Assembly (NCBI RefSeq): GCF_902826655.1
Contig: NZ_CADEFR010000003.1
Span: forward strand, 105,363-169,362
From: an uncultured Methylibium sp.
Lineage (GTDB): Bacteria > Pseudomonadota > Gammaproteobacteria > Burkholderiales > Burkholderiaceae_C
Direction: 5' to 3'
Length of the DNA stretch: 64,000 nucleotides
Below the pieces are notes generated by a model. The model did not search any database and was not told where the DNA came from. It was given only the letters and a program-made list of their open reading frames with translations. Below, one piece after another: positions 61,049-64,000 of the stretch (position 1 is its first letter; every line of letters starts with the position of its first letter). Both the position numbers and the translations under genes were made by a program.

Positions 61049-63354
61049 ACGCGCCGCACGATCTGCCTGTGCAAGCAGCCGGCACCAGCCGCCGCAGTTT
61101 CCTCAAGGGCGTGCCGCTGACCGGCCTGGTGCTGGTGGTCGGGATGCCGGGCCCGGCCGCCGCGGCCGAGCCGCAGAAGTACGGCGGCGACGCGATGCCC
61201 GAGGGCCTGCGCGACAGCCCCAGGATCTTTGTCTCGATCGCGCCGGACGGCACGGTCAGCATCGTCGTCAACCGCGCCGAGATGGGGCAGGGCGTGCGCA
61301 CCAGCCTGCCGAAGATCGTCGCCGACGAACTGGAGGCCGACTGGAAGCGCGTGCGCGTGGTCCAGGCGCCGGGCAACGAGGCGAAGTACGGCAACCAGGA
61401 CACCGACGGCTCGCGCAGCACGCGCCATTGGTTCGACCCGATGCGCCGCTGCGGCGCCAGCGCGCGGACCATGCTGGAACAGGCCGCCGCCGCGCGCTGG
61501 AAGGTGCCGCTGGCCCAGGTGCGCGCGAAGAACCACGAGGTGGTGCACGTGCCCACGGGCCGCAAGCTCGGCTACGGCGCGCTGGCGCTGGCGGCGGGCA
61601 AGCTCGACGTGCCGCCGGCCGCCAGCGTCAAGCTCAAGGACCCCAGCGAGTTCCGCTACATCGGCAAGGAAGACACCTACCTCACCGACGGCCTGGCGAT
61701 CGTGACCGGCAAGACCCAGTACGGGATCGACACCCGCCTGCCCGGCATGCTGTACGCGGTGATCGCGCGCCCGCCGGTGATGGGCGGCAAGGTGAAGAGC
61801 TTCGATGCCGCCGCTGCGTTGAAGGTGCCGGGTGTCGTCAAGGTCTACGCGATGGACGGCGCGCCGCCGCCGTCGGAGTTCCAGCCGATCGGCGGCGTGG
61901 TCGTGGTGGCCAAGGACACCTGGGCCGCGATCAAGGGCCGCAGCCTGCTGAAGATCGACTGGGACGACGGCCCCCACGGCAGCTACGACTCGGCCGCCTT
62001 CCGCGCCCAGCTCGAGGCTGCGGTCCTCAAGCCCGGCGGCAAGGTGGTGCGCAACGACGGCGACGCCTACGCCGCGCTGTCCAGGGCCGCGAAGAAGGTC
62101 GAAGCCAGCTACTACGTGCCGCACCTCGCGCACGCCGCGATGGAGCCGCCGGCCGCGACCGCGCGCATCGTGGGCGGCGCCTGCGAGGTCTGGGCCTGCG
62201 TGCAGTCGCCGCAGGCCGCGCACGACCGCATCGTCAAGCGGCTGAACCTGCCGAAGGACAAGGTCACCGTCCACGTGACGCTGCTGGGCGGCGGCTTCGG
62301 GCGCAAGTCCAAGCCAGACTTCATCGTCGAGGCGGCGCTGGTCTCCAAGGAGATGGGTGGCCGGCCCGTCAAGCTGACCTGGACCCGCGAGGACGACCTG
62401 CACCACGACTACTTCCACACCGTGTGCGCGCAGCGGCTGGAAGCGGGCCTGGACGCCAGCGGCAAGCTCACGGCCTGGCTGCACCGCAGTGCCGAGCCGA
62501 CCATCGTCTCCATTTTCGCGCCCGACCCCAAGACGCTGGCGCCCTTCGAGCTGGGCCTGGGCCTGACCAACCTGCCGCTGGCGATCCCGAACGTGCGCAT
62601 CGAGAACCCCGAGGCGACCGCGCACGCCCGCATCGGCTGGCTGCGCGCCGTCAGCAACATCCAGCACGTCTTCGCGACGCAGTCCTTCATCGCCGAGATC
62701 GCGCAGGCCCAGGGCAAGGACCACCGCGACCTGCTGCTGGAACTGCTGGGCCCAGACCGCAAGCTCGACCCGGTGAAGCTGGGCGACCCGTGGAACCACG
62801 GCGAGTCGCCCGAGCGCTACCCGGTCGACACCGGTCGGTTGCGCCGGGTGGTCGAGCGCGTGACCAAGGAAGCCAACTGGGGCCGCAAGCTGCCCGCCGG
62901 CCAGGGCCTGGGGCTCGCCGCGCACTACAGCTTCGTCAGCTACATCGCGGCGGTGATCGAGGTGAGCGTCGACGCCAAGGGCCAGCTGACGATCCCGCGC
63001 ATCGACGTGGCCGTGGACTGCGGCCCGGTCGTCAACCCGGACCGCGTGCGCTCGCAGATCGAGGGCGCCTGCATCATGGGCATCAGCCAAGCGGTCGTGA
63101 GCGAGATCACCTTCAAGAACGGCCGCGCCGAGCAGGGCAACTTCCACCAGTTCGAGGTGGCGCGCATGAACCTGGCGCCACGCAAGATCGCCGTGCACAT
63201 CCTGCCCTCGGCCCCGGACGTGCCGCTGGGCGGTATCGGCGAGCCCGGCGTGCCGGTGGTCGCGCCGGCGCTGATGAACGCCATCGCCGTGGCCACCGGC
63301 AAGCGGATTCGGCAGTTGCCGCTGCGGGCGCAGCTGGGGACGGCGAGCAGCTAG
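61045..63354 (+). CDS. iorB: Molybdenum hydroxylase large subunit (IorB type), Tat-exported
   Basis: A 769-residue molybdopterin-binding subunit of the xanthine dehydrogenase/aldehyde oxidase family. An N-terminal twin-arginine signal ([19 protein letters not shown]) suggests export of the folded holoenzyme to the periplasm. Family signatures include [57 protein letters not shown] and [19 protein letters not shown], the last with the conserved Glu of the active site. Such enzymes hydroxylate N-heterocycles or oxidise aldehydes and need molybdopterin cytosine dinucleotide. It follows iorA with a 4-base overlap. A short hairpin follows 27 bases after the stop. Confidence 0.9.
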   Translation: MNAPHDLPVQAAGTSRRSFLKGVPLTGLVLVVGMPGPAAAAEPQKYGGDAMPEGLRDSPRIFVSIAPDGTVSIVVNRAEMGQGVRTSLPKIVADELEADWKRVRVVQAPGNEAKYGNQDTDGSRSTRHWFDPMRRCGASARTMLEQAAAARWKVPLAQVRAKNHEVVHVPTGRKLGYGALALAAGKLDVPPAASVKLKDPSEFRYIGKEDTYLTDGLAIVTGKTQYGIDTRLPGMLYAVIARPPVMGGKVKSFDAAAALKVPGVVKVYAMDGAPPPSEFQPIGGVVVVAKDTWAAIKGRSLLKIDWDDGPHGSYDSAAFRAQLEAAVLKPGGKVVRNDGDAYAALSRAAKKVEASYYVPHLAHAAMEPPAATARIVGGACEVWACVQSPQAAHDRIVKRLNLPKDKVTVHVTLLGGGFGRKSKPDFIVEAALVSKEMGGRPVKLTWTREDDLHHDYFHTVCAQRLEAGLDASGKLTAWLHRSAEPTIVSIFAPDPKTLAPFELGLGLTNLPLAIPNVRIENPEATAHARIGWLRAVSNIQHVFATQSFIAEIAQAQGKDHRDLLLELLGPDRKLDPVKLGDPWNHGESPERYPVDTGRLRRVVERVTKEANWGRKLPAGQGLGLAAHYSFVSYIAAVIEVSVDAKGQLTIPRIDVAVDCGPVVNPDRVRSQIEGACIMGISQAVVSEITFKNGRAEQGNFHQFEVARMNLAPRKIAVHILPSAPDVPLGGIGEPGVPVVAPALMNAIAVATGKRIRQLPLRAQLGTASS

Positions 63355-63380
63355 CTGCTGGCGGCGTGATGGTCAGGGTC

Positions 63381-63400
63381 CGCACGCCGGGAGGCGTGCG
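63381..63400 (+). terminator. Stem-loop after iorB
   Basis: CGCACGCC (63381-63388), loop GGGA and GGCGTGCG (63393-63400) form a perfect 8-bp stem 26 bases after the iorB stop. The T-run is weak (GGCTTG), so termination efficiency is uncertain. Confidence 0.55.
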
Positions 63401-63715
63401 GGCTTGAGTGCCAGAGCGGCTTGGGGGCTTTGACTGAGTGTCGCCTTGCGACCCATCAGAGACACCCATCCCGCTGTCCCGCTCGTCTACAAGCCGACGT
63501 TCGACAGTGCCACCATCCCGTGCTCAGCTTGCCGGCGTGGCAAGAGCCAAGGGTCAACCGCTCGGTCACAACCGATCCGGCAAGCGGCGAGAGGTGGATA
63601 GATGCGCTGCCTTGTCGCGCGCAGCGCGAAGACTGGGTCTCGGGCGGGAGATCCGTCGACATGGCGAGTCCGATCCAATCCATCCGGACGATCCGATCGG
63701 GTACCGAGGTGCGCT
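63401..63715. other. Non-coding stretch, nothing recognised
   Basis: No convincing gene. Codon-position GC bias, so strong in neighbouring genes, is missing here, and the base composition is more even (GC about 60 percent by eye). It separates the iorAB operon from the convergent gene at the right edge. No repeat, tRNA or hairpin was noticed. Confidence 0.5.
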
Positions 63716-64000
63716 TCAGCGCCTGGGCGACACGGGTGCGAATGCGGACCTCAAGGCGGCGCTCAGGTCGACATCCAGAGACCCAACGCCCTTGATCACG
63801 AAGGTGCCGCCGTTGCGCCATTGCGTGCGGGTATCCATCAGGCGCTCCCCGTCGGTGCGTCGGAGCACGCGAACGTCGATGACAACCTCGGTGCCGCCCT
63901 CGATGAGCATCGGCAGTCCTACCAGCAGCCGCGGCCCCAGCTCGCAGTTCGGATCCTGGAAGGCGACGCCGCCTGTCTCCCGGATGAGGCGGTTGCCGAA
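63716..64000 (-). CDS. Unknown protein, N-terminal part cut by window edge
   Basis: The frame is open from base 64000 to a TGA at 63716-63718, giving 94 C-terminal residues. It contains GGVAFQDPNCELGPRLLVGL, strands such as EVVIDVRVLRRTDG, and an Arg-rich end. The frame continues through the window edge, so the start is outside; an ATG at 63910 is internal. I recognise no family. Alternating hydrophobic residues suggest a beta-strand domain. Confidence 0.55.
   Translation of the reverse strand, partial: FGNRLIRETGGVAFQDPNCELGPRLLVGLPMLIEGGTEVVIDVRVLRRTDGERLMDTRTQWRNGGTFVIKGVGSLDVDLSAALRSAFAPVSPRR

Noticed and set aside
63421-63795. Small genes on either strand in the gap after iorB
   Set aside because: The frames have no third-position GC bias, no ribosome site and no recognised domains.

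Overview
The window comes from a very GC-rich betaproteobacterium, most likely a Burkholderiales member of the Rubrivivax/Roseateles/Leptothrix type. The basis is the housekeeping content (dnaX-ybaB-recR, gloB-mltD, rnhA), the anoxygenic photosynthesis genes, and protein sequences that look like that group. It is ordinary chromosome. I see no insertion sequence, phage, integrase, CRISPR array or rRNA, and almost every base lies in compactly packed genes.

Layout. 1-6.3 kb: the end of an HvfC/BufC-type gene, an FMN alpha-hydroxyacid dehydrogenase, and a first RND efflux pair. 6.3-15.1 kb: the most unusual region. An AurF-like diiron oxygenase and a hemerythrin form an operon behind what looks like a textbook FNR/Anr class II promoter. 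Back-to-back with it is a damaged reaction-centre operon. pufL has lost about its first 80 codons and pufBA are absent, pufM is intact, and pufC is frameshifted and carries a C-terminal OmpA-like domain. Next come a heme oxygenase (bphO) and, converging on it, a ppsR-bphP pair that makes a light-responsive repressor module. 15.2-20.3 kb: PPK2 with a possible PHO box, small unknowns, a DsbD-type reductase, a thioredoxin-like protein and tRNA-Ala. 20.3-26.6 kb: a beta-hydroxyacid dehydrogenase, a hydrolase, and a tandem of a dead kinase-HDOD protein followed by a live kinase-HDOD-GAF protein. 26.5-34.2 kb: 4.5S RNA, an AIR-synthase-like protein, dnaX-ybaB-recR, mltD-gloB, a methyltransferase and rnhA. 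34.3-43.5 kb: a second RND pump, an HD-domain protein, a propeller-like lipoprotein, an XRE/MmyB-type regulator facing a small membrane protein, and an exported unknown. 43.5-49.4 kb: an nlpC-moaA-mobA-GNAT-moeA-flavoprotein series on the minus strand (molybdenum cofactor). 49.6-55 kb: acrylyl-CoA reductase, an HpaB/AbfD-fold enzyme, an isochorismatase-type hydrolase and a PrpE-type acyl-CoA ligase. 55-64 kb: two lipoprotein genes that share an upstream promoter element, a hydrolase, a response regulator with a hybrid kinase, a two-subunit molybdenum hydroxylase (IorAB type), and a truncated unknown at the right edge.

How the parts fit. The light-sensing half of the photosynthesis region (BphO makes biliverdin, BphP binds it, PpsR is its probable partner) is intact. 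The reaction-centre half cannot make a normal L subunit or a full tetrahaem cytochrome as written. Either this is a decaying or partial copy, or sequence and assembly errors hit two neighbouring genes. The promoter found at the pufL break favours a real deletion. The molybdenum cofactor genes plausibly serve the molybdenum hydroxylase 12 kb away, among others.
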